Source of the DNA: a bacterium | GTDB lineage: Bacteria > Pseudomonadota > Gammaproteobacteria > UBA6186 > Azoamicaceae | NCBI GenBank assembly: GCA_027364575.1 | Contig: DAHXPC010000003.1 | Location: forward strand, 62,001 to 126,000 | Direction: 5' to 3' | Length of the DNA stretch: 64,000 nucleotides | In this document: positions 34,110 to 43,160 of the stretch, piece after piece | How positions within the stretch are numbered: the stretch's first letter is position 1 | How the letters are laid out: each line of letters begins with the position of its first letter | The notes under the pieces: generated by a model | What the model saw: the letters and a program-made list of their open reading frames with translations, nothing else | The model's database searches: none | Told to the model about the DNA's origin: nothing | Program-made: the position numbers and the translations under genes

Positions 34110-35894
34110 ATGAGATTTCAGAAATTATATAATTTAGCTTTTAGGTTTCAAAAGAGCATCTCAGATAAATCTGCCGATGCGGTTTCGAAAAAAAATGTTT
34201 TACCACAATCCTTCAATATTAAAAATGGCCAATTGGAAAATCCTGCTATAAGTAAAACTCGCGCACATGATTATGGTAGACTAAGACCACAAACTAAAAT
34301 TTTAGGAATAGCATCGTTAGGTGTTATAGTATCACTATTCTTAACCTACAAGTTAAAGAAACCCCCTACTCCTATAGATCTACAAGAGCATTCAGCCTCC
34401 GAGAGTCAAAGCAACAATCATTCTAAGGAAAAGGAGCAACTGATAGTTGAGCTTCTCAATTTATTAAATGAAGTCAAACAATTAATCCTAGCTTCTCCTC
34501 AAGATCTTTTTAGAGGTTCCGCAGATGATGTTCACGCGGCCGACCTTTTCAGCATATCTAACCATGCTGGTGTAAAGAATCATGAAGGCATCTACACATT
34601 GAATGATATTTTAGCTGAAGAAGGTAAACGATCTAAAAAACCTGATTCATCGAAAAAAAAGCAAAAATGGAATGAAGGCTTTAATCCTCTTCAAGAAATT
34701 GATGTGTTGGAAACTAAAGTTCATAATCTAAAAAACGATGATGGTTTGTTTCAAATTCATATCGCGATCGGAAGATTTATTACCAAGTTGGCGAATAGTT
34801 GTAAAACAACCCTCAAGCCTAAAGATTTATCAAACCACAGCGTTAAACATGAACCTCAATCACAGAAAATATACACATCTATTAGCGCTAGTCTAGATAA
34901 GTTTATGAAGGTTACTACTACTGTGTTGGATTTGAATAATAGTAAATTAACCAAAGAACAAGTAGAAATCCTTGCGCAAGAGGTAAAGCGGATTTCTAAA
35001 TTAAAATCTTTAATATTAAGTAATAATGGTATAGGAAATGAAAGCGCAGGCCTACTAGCTAAACATGCATTGCGCGACAACAACAATCTTACAGAGATAA
35101 ATCTTGCTTACAATAATGTTGGAGATAAAGGTGCACGGAGGATAGCCGGGGTATTAGCAGCAACTCAATTAAGGTTTCTCAATTTGGAAGGCAACAATCT
35201 TGAATCTTATGAGACATTAGCTGAGATAAAGAAATGCGCTGAAAATAAGCCTCAAGGAAAAAGTGAGCTCCTAATAAATGTTGGACGCAATCTGTTGGGA
35301 AGAAAGGATCCTAACGAAGGGCAGCAGATTAGAAATTTGTTGAAAGGCACACATTTTAGCTCTGAACTTTATGGGGAAGTTATTGCCAAGAGTAAATTTT
35401 CACCAGATCAATTAATTAGTAAAGAGCAGTATATTGTTTATTTAGCGCATTCGGACAATAAATGTCATGCTTATATATTAGTTGAGGGTGTTGATGAGAA
35501 CGGACAAATATTTATTAGAAAATCTCATTTTACTAGTCCTAGCCCTTGGCGTAACGTTCCATTATTATTCGGAAGAGGAATAATTCGAAATAATGAACAA
35601 TTTACCATTGACGGAATAGATGGATGTAAGTACGCCCATTGGAAATGTCCGAAAGAACAAGTCGATGATATGCTGGCAGCGATAAAAAAACAGTCAGTAG
35701 ATGAAATAAATGGTAACCCAACTATGTTTAGCATGCTTGGTGTAGGAGGAGATAATTGTGTAACCTGGGCCCAAAAACATCTAAAGTTGGCTGGCATTAA
35801 CGCAGATACTGCTGACTATCTTCCAATTCCACCTAGAATTATTAAAAATCTTCAAAAGTCTGATAGAAACAACAATTATCGCGTTAATCCATAA
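34110..35894 (+). CDS. Membrane-anchored LRR protein with C-terminal His...Asn-Cys domain; possible effector
   Basis: 594 residues from the ATG at 34110 (AGGAG eight bases upstream). One membrane helix at about residues 63-82 (KILGIASLGVIVSLFLTYKL). Leucine-rich repeats of the ribonuclease-inhibitor type at ~273-365, e.g. LKSLILSNNGIGNESAGLLAKHAL and LTEINLAYNNVGDKGARRIAGVL. The C-terminal ~150 residues hold His453 (KCHAYILVEG) and, 97 residues on, Asn549-Cys550 (GDNCVTWAQKHLKLAGI), resembling permuted papain-like hydrolases. It is 29 bases upstream of a gene with the same pattern. AT-rich. A host-directed role is inferred from LRRs and context only. Confidence 0.75.
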   Translation: MRFQKLYNLAFRFQKSISDKSADAVSKKNVLPQSFNIKNGQLENPAISKTRAHDYGRLRPQTKILGIASLGVIVSLFLTYKLKKPPTPIDLQEHSASESQSNNHSKEKEQLIVELLNLLNEVKQLILASPQDLFRGSADDVHAADLFSISNHAGVKNHEGIYTLNDILAEEGKRSKKPDSSKKKQKWNEGFNPLQEIDVLETKVHNLKNDDGLFQIHIAIGRFITKLANSCKTTLKPKDLSNHSVKHEPQSQKIYTSISASLDKFMKVTTTVLDLNNSKLTKEQVEILAQEVKRISKLKSLILSNNGIGNESAGLLAKHALRDNNNLTEINLAYNNVGDKGARRIAGVLAATQLRFLNLEGNNLESYETLAEIKKCAENKPQGKSELLINVGRNLLGRKDPNEGQQIRNLLKGTHFSSELYGEVIAKSKFSPDQLISKEQYIVYLAHSDNKCHAYILVEGVDENGQIFIRKSHFTSPSPWRNVPLLFGRGIIRNNEQFTIDGIDGCKYAHWKCPKEQVDDMLAAIKKQSVDEINGNPTMFSMLGVGGDNCVTWAQKHLKLAGINADTADYLPIPPRIIKNLQKSDRNNNYRVNP

Positions 35895-35923
35895 AAGTTT
35901 TTCTAAAATGAGGAGCATTTAGT

Positions 35924-36574
35924 ATGTTAACATCGAGTAAGCCTTTACTCTTTAGTAAAAAACCAATGAATGAAGTGGCGCAAGAACAAAATGACGGCTT
36001 AGAAAACAATAGAGTTGTGGTCAGAATATGGACGTCAGGTTTTAGCGGTGGGGAAAATGTTGGACATGTTTCTGTCGATATTCCAGCGATTCCTAACGCC
36101 TATTTTAGTCTTTGGCCAATGGGGTTGCCAAATGGCAAAATCCAGCAATTTTATGAAATTCGGGAACATGATTTTTTTACTCTTGCAGGTGATGTGCATG
36201 CGGAAGGACGTCAAGCTGAGAAAACCATCTGTTTATATACCTTGAATGCTGAAGAAATACAAGCCAAATTTAACTTCTTCAAAGCCAACTTATCAGGCTG
36301 GACGCTTTTAGGCAGTAATCTTCTTTTAAATAACTGTAGTGCGGAAAGTTGTGCAAGTTTGGCACTTAAGCTTTTACAAGCAGGGGGGTTAAACGAAGGC
36401 AACTCTTCATTGTCTATAAGTGTAACTCCAGATATTATGGCGGCAGTCTTAGCTGAAGCTAAAATGAATGAATTAAAAACTCACCCATTTACTGCTGAGC
36501 TTATTTTTGAGGGAGAAACAACTATAAAAGATTTATATACCGATAACAAAAAGGCGCAGTGCATTATTTTATAA
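35924..36574 (+). CDS. Putative permuted papain-like protein with C-terminal CaaX motif; possible prenylated effector
   Basis: 216 residues; GAGGAG precedes the ATG. His48 (GENVGHVSVDIP) is followed by YFSLWPMG and, 90 residues after the His, by Asn137-Cys138 (LLNNCSAESCASLALKLLQAGG). H-then-C order with a GHVS start is typical of permuted papain-like folds (LRAT, NlpC/P60-type, PPPDE). The last four residues are Cys-Ile-Ile-Leu, a CaaX box with Leu at X, which in eukaryotes favours geranylgeranylation; bacteria lack these enzymes, so it would act in a host. No signal peptide is seen. Probably co-transcribed with the upstream LRR gene. Function not recognised. Confidence 0.75.
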   Translation: MLTSSKPLLFSKKPMNEVAQEQNDGLENNRVVVRIWTSGFSGGENVGHVSVDIPAIPNAYFSLWPMGLPNGKIQQFYEIREHDFFTLAGDVHAEGRQAEKTICLYTLNAEEIQAKFNFFKANLSGWTLLGSNLLLNNCSAESCASLALKLLQAGGLNEGNSSLSISVTPDIMAAVLAEAKMNELKTHPFTAELIFEGETTIKDLYTDNKKAQCIIL

Positions 36575-36853
36575 GTATTACGTTTGCATCATGAGCAATA
36601 GATCCAAAGTGGAGTTGCCCACTATTAAAGTGGACTATCTTAGTTAGTGACGTGTACTTACTATTGTGTGTGGCTATTCATGAATATACGAGGGGAATGA
36701 GTTTCGTCATGCTGTATAAAATAGAGCACAGCTGGAAGCCGTGAGATACTTTAAATCTGTCAATTTGGCCAAACCCCTCGGATAGCAGTATTATGTCGGA
36801 TCTTTGGTTCCTTCCTGCTTGCCAAAGCTTGTATTTTGCCTTGGAGTGCCAAT
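36575..36853. other. Intergenic region with a third IS-end-like repeat
   Basis: It contains TGGAGTTGCCCACTATTAAA then GTGGACTATCTTAGTTAGTG at about 36610-36650, a diverged copy of the repeats at 32767 and 33691 in the same orientation. The rest shows no gene; GGAG near 36842 is the ribosome site of the next gene. Confidence 0.4.
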
Positions 36854-37417
36854 ATGTCTTATTGTGATTTATTAGATAATTTAGATGGCGAGAAAAGGGA
36901 ACTTCATAAAACCTATCACGATGAACATTATGGGTTTCCGATACATGAAGATGACGAACTCTTTTGCCGCTTAGTGCTAGAGATTAATCAAGCAGGTTTA
37001 AGTTGGACTACCATTCTTAAAAAGCAAGTGAATTTTCGAAAAGCCTACAGCGAATTTAATATCAAAAAAGTTGCAGCGTATAAGGAAACGGATCACAATC
37101 GATTAATGTCAGATGCAGGGATTATCCGTAACCGTTTGAAAATTAATGCTGCAATTGAAAATGCAAAAGTTATTCTTCAGTTACAAAAGGAATTTGGCTC
37201 ATTCGGAGAATGGCTTAACCAACAACATCCGAAGACAAAAGAGGAATGGGTTAAACTATTTAAAACAACTTTTCGTTTTACGGGTGGAGAGATTGTGAAC
37301 GAATTTTTGATGAGTATCGGTTTTTTACAGGGTGCACATCACAAAAAGTGTCCCATTTACCATAAAATCATTAAGGCAAAGCCTAAGTGGGCGGGCAGAA
37401 ACAAGGGTTTAGGGTAA
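36854..37417 (+). CDS. tag: DNA-3-methyladenine glycosylase I
   Basis: 187 residues from the ATG at 36854, preceded by GGAG; the upstream TTG at 36836 is less likely. Family motifs: YCDLLDN near the start with the zinc-ligand Cys, YHDEHYGFPIHEDDELFCRLVLEINQAGLSW with the conserved Glu/Trp, AGIIRNRLKINAAIENA, and the C-terminal GAHHKKCPIY zinc site. It excises 3-methyladenine. The region before the zinc site (TGGEIVNEFLMSIGFLQGAHH) departs somewhat from E. coli Tag, closer to the Tag-like branch. Confidence 0.88.
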   Translation: MSYCDLLDNLDGEKRELHKTYHDEHYGFPIHEDDELFCRLVLEINQAGLSWTTILKKQVNFRKAYSEFNIKKVAAYKETDHNRLMSDAGIIRNRLKINAAIENAKVILQLQKEFGSFGEWLNQQHPKTKEEWVKLFKTTFRFTGGEIVNEFLMSIGFLQGAHHKKCPIYHKIIKAKPKWAGRNKGLG

Positions 37418-37584
37418 TGGCTGTGCGTAAAAGCACTGGATGAAGAATAAAGAGCCATAAGTCGAAACCCGGACAAATAAATAAGCCAATCAACAAACTC
37501 GCAATATCTACCTATGCGTCTTTTATGGTAAATTAGGCTTTGGTTTTGCCTAACTCCCTAATAGAGATAAATAGAGATATCCAG

Positions 37585-38061
37585 ATGCCCAAATTAACTG
37601 AAATCATTAACCTGCCGGATGAAATGGCGACCCTTGTCATTGGCCAAAAAATGGCGGGCATTGCCAAAGCCCCCCTGGTTGTTTTTTTAGAAGGCGATCT
37701 GGGGGCTGGGAAAACGACGCTGGTACGAGGGTTTTTACACGGATTGGGGCATGAAGGTATCGTCAAAAGCCCAACCTATACCTTAGTCGAAACCTATACA
37801 TTGCCAACAGCCACTATTTATCATTTCGATCTCTATCGTTTATCTGATCCTGAGGAATTAGAATTTATTGGCATTCGAGATTATTTTGAGGACTCTGCCA
37901 TTGTATTGATAGAGTGGCCAATGAAAGGAGAAGGGTTTTTACCAGAAGCAGATATAAGATTGTGTTTAGCAACCCATGAAGAGGCAGAAGGAAGGATCTT
38001 GAGCATAGAGTTTCTAACAGAATCCGGTGTTGCATTCAAAAAAGGCTTTAAGAAAAAATGA
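37585..38061 (+). CDS. tsaE: tRNA threonylcarbamoyladenosine biosynthesis ATPase TsaE
   Basis: 158 residues from the ATG at 37585; a reading from 37540 begins with unrelated residues. P-loop EGDLGAGKTTLVRGFLHGLG, then VKSPTYTLVETY and HFDLYRLSDPEELEFIGIRDYF with the conserved metal-binding residues, and VLIEWPMKGEGFLP. TsaE works with TsaB and TsaD to make t6A37 in ANN-decoding tRNAs. The stop overlaps mutL (ATGATGA). In most relatives amiC/amiB lies between tsaE and mutL; it is absent here. Confidence 0.95.
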   Translation: MPKLTEIINLPDEMATLVIGQKMAGIAKAPLVVFLEGDLGAGKTTLVRGFLHGLGHEGIVKSPTYTLVETYTLPTATIYHFDLYRLSDPEELEFIGIRDYFEDSAIVLIEWPMKGEGFLPEADIRLCLATHEEAEGRILSIEFLTESGVAFKKGFKKK

Positions 38062-39722
38062 TGAGCGATAGAAAACGCATTCAACAATTGCCCACGCTTT
38101 TGGCCAACCAAATTGCTGCAGGCGAAGTGATCGAACGACCGTCCTCGGTTTTAAAGGAATTATTGGAAAATAGTATTGATGCCAAAAGCACGCAGATTGA
38201 CATTACGATAGAAAAAGGCGGCATTGGTTTAATTCAAGTTCAAGATGATGGCGTTGGTATTTACCAAGAAGACTTAGCCCTGGCCATACTGCCGCATGCG
38301 ACGAGCAAGATAGCAACACTTGCAGATTTAGAAAATGTGGGCTCTTTTGGCTTTAGGGGTGAAGCATTAGCCAGTATTAGTGCCGTTTCGCGTTTAGAAC
38401 TAAGCTCATGGGTGCCGGAACAAGAATTTGGTTGGTCTGTTAGTCTGGCAGGGCGCGATGTCGCACCCAATCTTAAACCGGTCCCTAAACGTAAAGGCTC
38501 GATGGTTGTGGTTCGAGATCTTTTTTACAATACCCCGGCAAGGCGTAAATTTCTGCGTTCAGAAAAAACCGAAAATACCTATATAGAAGAAGTATTCAAA
38601 CGCATTGCCCTAAGCCAGCCCGAAATAGCCTTTAAATTTCAGCGCGGAGAAGGGATCCAGAAGCGCTTAGCGGTTTGCCGCACCTTAGAGGCCCATACGC
38701 GACGTGTAGCCGCTGTGTGTGGCCAAAGTTTTGTAGATGGATCCTATTATCTAGAAGCAGAAGCCAATGGATTAACCTTGAAGGGCTGGTTAGGTTCAAA
38801 AAAAGCGTTACGCGCACAGGCCGATGTACAATATTTTTATGTCAATGGTCGAATTGTTCGCGATAAAGTCGTGATGCACGCGGTACGCCAGGCATACCAA
38901 GATATCTGTGAGCCTGGCCGTTATCCTGCCTATGTATTGTATTTTGAGCTTGATCCGGCGGCAGTCGATGTCAATGTGCACCCAACCAAACATGAAGTGC
39001 GATTTAGGGAAGCCCGTACTGTACATGCTTTTTTATCGTATGCCATTCAAGAAGGATTGAAGAAGGGCGAAGGCGGTGGCATTGCAGAATCCGGTGGAAG
39101 CAAACAAAAAACCGATTTTTCATTTTTAGATATTGAAAGAGATAGCTTTAGCGAGGAAAAGCCTGAAAAGACAGAAAGCACTCGCTCAAAAACATCTTTT
39201 AAAAGTCCCCTCTCTGTATTTAATGGGGAAATTGTATGGGTTCAAAATATGGATACCGTAAGTGTGGTAGATGTTTATAAGGCTAGAAGCGTATTCATTC
39301 GACACGCCTTAAAAACAGCCTATCAAGCGGAAGGGGCGAGCAAGCGATCGCTATTAATGCCAAAGTCTATTATTTTGGGTAAAATTGACAATATAGATAG
39401 CGGTGCAATCGATTGGGATCGTTTAGGGTTTGATGTCACCGTGGGTGGAAATAATTTATTATTGATTCGTTCGGTGCCTATGGTATTGGGATCAAAAATA
39501 GACGATTTACACACATTCTTGTCTACATTGTTTACAAAACCCGATCTGGACGGTAGCATTCAATATATTGCCGAGTATATTGTGAAAAATCAGCCATTAT
39601 CCGATGAAGGTTTGAAAGAATTTTTACGTGAAGTAGGCTTGGAAGTAAATAAAGGCAACAAAGAATATAGTCAATTTTGTAAAACATTCACAATAGAAGC
39701 ATTGCGGCGAGCTTTGTTTTAA
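38058..39722 (+). CDS. mutL: DNA mismatch repair protein MutL
   Basis: 554 residues. The GHKL ATPase N-terminal domain shows ANQIAAGEVIERPSSVLKELLENSIDA, DDGVGI, HATSKI and GFRGEALASI. The C-terminal dimerisation domain (SVVDVYKARSVFIRH onward) lacks the DQHAxxExxE endonuclease motif, as in enterobacterial MutL. The central linker is short, making the protein somewhat shorter than E. coli's 615. The start overlaps tsaE. Mediator between MutS and downstream repair. Confidence 0.96.
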   Translation: MMSDRKRIQQLPTLLANQIAAGEVIERPSSVLKELLENSIDAKSTQIDITIEKGGIGLIQVQDDGVGIYQEDLALAILPHATSKIATLADLENVGSFGFRGEALASISAVSRLELSSWVPEQEFGWSVSLAGRDVAPNLKPVPKRKGSMVVVRDLFYNTPARRKFLRSEKTENTYIEEVFKRIALSQPEIAFKFQRGEGIQKRLAVCRTLEAHTRRVAAVCGQSFVDGSYYLEAEANGLTLKGWLGSKKALRAQADVQYFYVNGRIVRDKVVMHAVRQAYQDICEPGRYPAYVLYFELDPAAVDVNVHPTKHEVRFREARTVHAFLSYAIQEGLKKGEGGGIAESGGSKQKTDFSFLDIERDSFSEEKPEKTESTRSKTSFKSPLSVFNGEIVWVQNMDTVSVVDVYKARSVFIRHALKTAYQAEGASKRSLLMPKSIILGKIDNIDSGAIDWDRLGFDVTVGGNNLLLIRSVPMVLGSKIDDLHTFLSTLFTKPDLDGSIQYIAEYIVKNQPLSDEGLKEFLREVGLEVNKGNKEYSQFCKTFTIEALRRALF

Positions 39723-39769
39723 ATAAGCTTTTAAAAATACTTAGAAAATGAAAAAAGAGGAGGTGGCGC

Positions 39770-40504
39770 ATGAAAGGATTGGTTGCCATTACGGGAGCAT
39801 CTGCAGGCATTGGGGCCGCTACGGCTAAATTGTTTCATCAACAGGGTTACGCACTGTTATTAATTGGAAGACGTGCCGATCGCCTGCAAGATCTGTGCAA
39901 TGAATTACAAAATGATGTAAAAATTGCCGTGGTCGATGTGAATGATCGCAAAGCGGTTTTGGAGGCTTTACAAAATCAGCCTATCGATGTTTTAGTGAAC
40001 AATGCAGGCATTGCATTAGGGTTAGAAAGCTTTGAAACATATGATGTGGATGATTTTAATCAAATGATCCAAACCAATATTCAAGGTCTTTTACACTGTA
40101 CGCATGCGGTGTTGCCTAACATGATAGAACGCAATAAAGGGCATATCATTAATATGGGTTCCATCGCAGGAGAAGTTGCCTATGCAGGTGGCAATGTCTA
40201 TGGCGCGACCAAAGCCTTCGTCAAACAATTTAGCAGAAATTTACGCATTGACTTGCTTGGAAAAAAGATCCGGGTTACCAACATTGCCCCGGGGGCAGTC
40301 GAAACGGAATTTTCCTTGGTAAGGTTTAAAGGAGATGTAGAAAGGGCGAATGGGGTTTATGCGGGTACAAAAGCGCTCCGTGCAGAAGATATTGCCAATG
40401 CGATATTATATTGTGTGGGATCTCCTTGGCACGTTAATGTGGATTATATGGAAATTATGCCGACTTATCAGGCTTGTAATGGCTTTAAAACGTATCGTGA
40501 ATAG
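39770..40504 (+). CDS. Short-chain dehydrogenase/reductase, YdfG-like
   Basis: 244 residues. SDR motifs: cofactor-binding [15 protein letters not shown] with a following RRADRL (NADP-type), [12 protein letters not shown], catalytic Ser in [17 protein letters not shown] and Tyr-x3-Lys as YGATK. The sequence is close to the NADP-dependent 3-hydroxy acid dehydrogenase YdfG group. It sits between mutL and miaA, which are adjacent in most gammaproteobacteria, so it is an insertion in the conserved cluster. AGGAGG precedes the ATG. Physiological substrate unknown. Confidence 0.88.
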   Translation: MKGLVAITGASAGIGAATAKLFHQQGYALLLIGRRADRLQDLCNELQNDVKIAVVDVNDRKAVLEALQNQPIDVLVNNAGIALGLESFETYDVDDFNQMIQTNIQGLLHCTHAVLPNMIERNKGHIINMGSIAGEVAYAGGNVYGATKAFVKQFSRNLRIDLLGKKIRVTNIAPGAVETEFSLVRFKGDVERANGVYAGTKALRAEDIANAILYCVGSPWHVNVDYMEIMPTYQACNGFKTYRE

Positions 40505-40556
40505 AAATGATACGATTTTTAAATGCCAACCCAACGATGAATTGTATGAAAATAAT

Positions 40557-41528
40557 ATGATGAAAAAAAAACCGGCTATTTTTTTAATGGGGCCAACGGC
40601 GGCTGGAAAAACAGCGCTGGCACTTGAATTAGCCCAAAAACTGCCAGTTGAAATTATTAGTGTTGATTCTGCGATGGTGTATACCGGGATGAATATTGGC
40701 ACGGGTAAACCCACCCCTGAAGAATTATTATCCGTTCCGCATCATCTGGTTGATATCCGAGACCCGATAGAGACATATTCAGCAGCGCAATTTGCTAAGG
40801 ATGCTTTAGCCCTAATGCAACAAATCACGGAGCGCGGCTGTATCCCCCTATTGGTGGGTGGCACCTTCTTATATTTTAAAGCGTTACAGCAAGGTTTATC
40901 GCCTTTGCCAGCGGCCGATAAAGATGTGCGCGCCGAATTATTAGAAAATGCCAGCGTCATCGGTTGGGCGGCGATGCATCAGCGGTTACGTGAAATCGAT
41001 CCCAAAAGTGCGCAGCGCATTCATCCCAATGATCCTCAGCGCATTCAGCGTGCGTTGGAAGTGTATGAAATTACCGGCAGGCCTATGTCTTCTTTTTTTA
41101 AAGATAAATCCATAGACTTGCCTATCATCAAGGATGAATGTTTGGATCCGCGACGTCCAGTATCGATAGAACAGTATGATATCCATGCGTTTGCATTGGC
41201 CCCAGAAAACCGTTCTGATTTGCACCAAAGCATTGAACAACGTTTTCGAACCATGTTAGAGCAAGGCTTGGTAGCGGAGGTGGAAAGATTATTTAAAAGA
41301 GGGGATCTAGACATCGAGATGCCCGCTATGCGAGCCGTTGGTTATCGGCAAGTATGGGGCTATTTAGAAGGGCATTATACGTACAATGAAATGACAGAAA
41401 AAGCCATTGCTGCAACCCGACAATTAGCCAAGCGTCAGCTAACTTGGTTAAGGGGTATGTCGGATGTTATGTGGTTGTTAAATAACCATTTAGCTTCTCT
41501 GAATACCGTGCTACACTGCGTCTCTTAA
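40557..41528 (+). CDS. miaA: tRNA dimethylallyltransferase MiaA
   Basis: 323 residues from the ATG at 40557 (an adjacent ATG at 40560 is equally possible); longer readings run into the SDR gene. P-loop [18 protein letters not shown], then [43 protein letters not shown], and [20 protein letters not shown]. It isopentenylates A37 of tRNAs reading UNN codons. It precedes hfq, as in E. coli. Confidence 0.96.
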   Translation: MMKKKPAIFLMGPTAAGKTALALELAQKLPVEIISVDSAMVYTGMNIGTGKPTPEELLSVPHHLVDIRDPIETYSAAQFAKDALALMQQITERGCIPLLVGGTFLYFKALQQGLSPLPAADKDVRAELLENASVIGWAAMHQRLREIDPKSAQRIHPNDPQRIQRALEVYEITGRPMSSFFKDKSIDLPIIKDECLDPRRPVSIEQYDIHAFALAPENRSDLHQSIEQRFRTMLEQGLVAEVERLFKRGDLDIEMPAMRAVGYRQVWGYLEGHYTYNEMTEKAIAATRQLAKRQLTWLRGMSDVMWLLNNHLASLNTVLHCVS

Positions 41529-41582
41529 AGAGGAGTTTAGGGGTTAAAATACCCATAAAATACAAAAATGGAGAATATCAAT

Positions 41583-41867
41583 ATGTCTAAAGGGCAAACA
41601 CTACAAGACCCATTTCTAAATGCGCTGCGAAAAGAAAGAATACCTGTTGCAATTTACTTAGTCAACGGAATCAAACTTCAAGGCCATATTGAATCTTTTG
41701 ATCAATTTGTTGTCCTTCTCAAAAATAGTGTTAGCCAAATGGTCTATAAACACGCAATTTCTACGGTGGTTCCTACTCGTAATGTTAAATTGGCACCTGG
41801 CCTACAATCTAACGAAGATGAATTTGTAACCGAAGATGTGATAGAAGAAGAGCTGGGGAATATATAA
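41583..41867 (+). CDS. hfq: RNA-binding chaperone Hfq
   Basis: 94 residues from the ATG at 41583; the upstream in-frame ATG at 41568 overlaps the GGAG ribosome site. Sm1 ([40 protein letters not shown]) and Sm2 ([17 protein letters not shown]) are complete, with the distal and proximal RNA-binding residues and the Tyr-Lys-His. The C-terminal tail is short and acidic ([16 protein letters not shown]), unlike the long E. coli tail. Global post-transcriptional regulator. Confidence 0.98.
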   Translation: MSKGQTLQDPFLNALRKERIPVAIYLVNGIKLQGHIESFDQFVVLLKNSVSQMVYKHAISTVVPTRNVKLAPGLQSNEDEFVTEDVIEEELGNI

Positions 41868-43160
41868 TTGATTGAACGGCCAGAGGGAGGTGAGCGGGTT
41901 GTTTTAGTCCACCTCCAACTGCGAAACTCATCCTACACGCCCTCCCCACAAGAATTCCAAGAACTTTCTTTAGCCGCCGGCGCCGAAATTGTTGGCGATA
42001 TTTCTACGACTCGAGACTCTCCTGATGCTAAATATTGTATGGGGAGTGGTAAGGTTCAAGAGCTAGAGCAAATCATTTTAGCAAACAAAGCCGATCTGGT
42101 TTTAGTCGATCAATCGTTAACGCCTGCCCAAGAAAGAAATTTGGAACGTGCTTTAAAATGTCGAGTGCTCGATCGCACAGGCCTTATTTTAGATATTTTT
42201 GCCAAAAGAGCACGTACCTATGAAGGAAAGCTACAAGTCGAAGTTGCACAGCTAAAACATCATGTCTCACGGCTGGTTCGAGGATGGACACATTTAGAAC
42301 GCCAAAAAGGCGGCATTGGCCTGAGAGGGCCAGGGGAAACTCAGTTAGAAGTTGATCGACGCTTAATTAAAGCACGCATTAAACACATTCAGCTAAAGCT
42401 TGAAAAAGTTCGAAAACAAAGGGGCGCGGGGCGGCGTGCGCGCCAGAAGGCTGCATTACCGATGATATCCTTGGTAGGCTATACCAATGCAGGAAAATCG
42501 ACGTTATTTAATGCATTAACGGGGGCTGACGTTTTTGTGGCGGATCAATTATTTGCCACCTTAGATCCCACCTTGCGGACGGTAGAATTACCCGTATTGG
42601 GCAAAGGGGTTTGTGCGGATACGGTGGGCTTTATTCAACAATTGCCCCACAATCTAGTCGAAGCATTTAGCGCTACACTAGAAGAAACGCAAGATGCCGA
42701 TTTACTGTTACTTATTATTGATAGCCAAGACGAGTTACGAGAAGCGCATATTAAACATGTGAACGATGTGCTAGCGGAAATAGGAGCGCTGGCGGTCCCG
42801 AGCATTGAAGTTTACAATAAAATTGATTTGGCACCCGAAGTGTTGCCGCACATCATGCGGGATGGATCAGGCATTATTCGTAAAGTGTTTATATCCGCCA
42901 CCACGGGGGCGGGGATCGATCAGCTAAAAGCAGCGATCGTTGAACGCTTAGAGACGGAAATCATTAGTGGTGAAGTTAGTTTATTACCTAATCAATCTCG
43001 CCAGCGCGCATGGTTGTTTGAGAGAGGTGCTGTGGTAGACGAATGTCTTCAACCGAATGGGGGTTGGAAAATCAATATTCGGTTGCCTCGGCGTACATGG
43101 GAGCAGTTGTGTCTAGAAGATCCAGAATTAGCAATCAATTGGAAGCAGGCAAACACATGA
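41868..43160 (+). CDS. hflX: GTPase HflX
   Basis: 430 residues beginning at TTG directly after the hfq stop; GGGGA lies upstream. N-terminal HflX domain (GSGKVQELEQIILANKADLVLVDQSLTPAQERNLERALKCRVLDRTGLILDIF and GPGETQLEVDRRLIKARI), then the G domain: G1 GYTNAGKST, G3 DTVGF, G4 YNKIDL. It is a ribosome-splitting GTPase in stress. It overlaps hflK by four bases. The start codon is unusual but no other fits. Confidence 0.95.
   Translation: MIERPEGGERVVLVHLQLRNSSYTPSPQEFQELSLAAGAEIVGDISTTRDSPDAKYCMGSGKVQELEQIILANKADLVLVDQSLTPAQERNLERALKCRVLDRTGLILDIFAKRARTYEGKLQVEVAQLKHHVSRLVRGWTHLERQKGGIGLRGPGETQLEVDRRLIKARIKHIQLKLEKVRKQRGAGRRARQKAALPMISLVGYTNAGKSTLFNALTGADVFVADQLFATLDPTLRTVELPVLGKGVCADTVGFIQQLPHNLVEAFSATLEETQDADLLLLIIDSQDELREAHIKHVNDVLAEIGALAVPSIEVYNKIDLAPEVLPHIMRDGSGIIRKVFISATTGAGIDQLKAAIVERLETEIISGEVSLLPNQSRQRAWLFERGAVVDECLQPNGGWKINIRLPRRTWEQLCLEDPELAINWKQANT

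Noticed and set aside
40350..40556. N-terminal extension of miaA into the SDR gene
   Set aside because: The extension overlaps the SDR coding sequence and precedes the conserved P-loop start of MiaA.
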